Positions 5,821-6,016 of a stretch of DNA of 6,016 nt are shown piece after piece. Numbering within the stretch: position 1 is the first letter of the stretch; the number at the start of each line of letters is the position of its first letter. The DNA comes from Desulfobulbus sp. (lineage in GTDB: Bacteria > Desulfobacterota > Desulfobulbia > Desulfobulbales > Desulfobulbaceae). The stretch is taken from assembly GCA_030600525.1 (NCBI GenBank), contig JAUVLX010000225.1, forward strand, positions 1-6,016, read 5' to 3'. The notes under the pieces are model-generated. The model did not search any database and had not been told where the DNA came from. It saw only the letters and a program-made list of their open reading frames with translations. A program made the position numbers and the translations under genes.

Positions 5821-5870
5821 GCAGCAAGGGCAGAAAAAAGTAAATAATGACCTTTCCCTGTTATTTCTTG

Positions 5871-5899
5871 TTGACAAATGACGAAAAATTTTGAATATT
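5871..5899 (+). promoter_or_regulatory. Sigma-70-type promoter for the tRNA gene
   Basis: A perfect TTGACA (5871-5876) is followed after 17 bases by AATATT (5894-5899), four of six matches to TATAAT. Initiation near 5906 would leave a leader of about 30 bases before the tRNA. The preceding groEL terminator makes this a separate transcription unit. The 50 bases between terminator and -35 hold nothing else recognisable. Confidence 0.6.
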
Positions 5900-5936
5900 G
5901 TTCCGGTCCAAAGCAACCGTTTACATAGAACACATT

Positions 5937-6013
5937 GGCGATGTAGCTCAGCTGGTTAGAGCGCACGGCTCATATCCGTGGTGTCCGGGGTTCAATTCCC
6001 TGCATCGCCACCA
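5937..6013 (+). tRNA. tRNA with CAU anticodon, most likely elongator tRNA-Met
   Basis: A complete 77-base cloverleaf including an encoded CCA (6011-6013). The acceptor GGCGATG (5937-5943) pairs with CATCGCC (6003-6009), with discriminator A at 6010. The D stem is GCTC/GAGC (5946-5949/5959-5962) with GG in the loop. The anticodon stem is CACGG/CCGTG (5964-5968/5976-5980) with loop CTCATAT and anticodon CAT at 5971-5973. The T arm is CGGGG-TTCAATT-CCCTG (5986-6002) with one G-T pair. It is not the initiator: the 1-72 pair is a normal G-C and the three G-C pairs of the initiator anticodon stem are absent. A CAU tRNA could also be the lysidine-modified tRNA-Ile2. The acceptor stem lacks the C4-G69 and C5-G68 pairs of E. 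coli tRNA-Ile2, so methionine is favoured but not certain. Confidence 0.93.
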
Positions 6014-6016
6014 ATT

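Noticed and set aside
1..6016. CRISPR array, toxin-antitoxin pair, retron or other novel defence system
   Set aside because: No regularly spaced repeats, reverse transcriptase, nuclease or paired small genes are seen on either strand.

Overview
The window reads as chromosomal DNA of a Gram-negative bacterium, most likely a sulfate-reducer-like deltaproteobacterium (Desulfobacterota, perhaps Desulfobulbales). This is a judgement from the overall look of GroEL/GroES, the type II branched-chain aminotransferase and the CAU tRNA; no database search was possible. Base composition looks moderate and even across the genes, and nothing looks like a recently acquired island except one small inverted-repeat element.

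Layout, left to right. Positions 2-127 are an open frame running in from the left edge that may be the tail of a gene. Positions 128-511 are non-coding and carry three TTACCAG motifs close to the next gene. Positions 512-910 (+) encode a small protein whose predicted fold order resembles a STAS domain. Converging on it is a minus-strand AI-2E family (PF01594) membrane protein, 924-2183, ending 13 bases away. Between that gene and the divergent branched-chain aminotransferase ilvE (2427-3512) sits a 143-bp MITE-like element (2221-2363). Its ends are inverted repeats and it is flanked by TA inside what would have been a CTAG target. After ilvE come a GC-rich hairpin, a promoter region and a roughly 120-base leader with two strong dyads. 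The groES-groEL operon follows (3755-4045 and 4087-5742) and ends in a textbook intrinsic terminator (5774-5820). A separate promoter (5871-5899) then drives a complete CAU-anticodon tRNA (5937-6013).

How the genes relate. groES and groEL form one chaperonin operon. The other genes look like independent housekeeping units: amino-acid transamination, a membrane permease-like protein, a possible STAS-type regulator and a tRNA. No defence system, CRISPR array, secretion system or biosynthetic cluster is visible. The items most worth checking are the MITE-like element in the divergent ilvE/AI-2E promoter region and the groESL leader, which has dyads but no canonical CIRCE operator.
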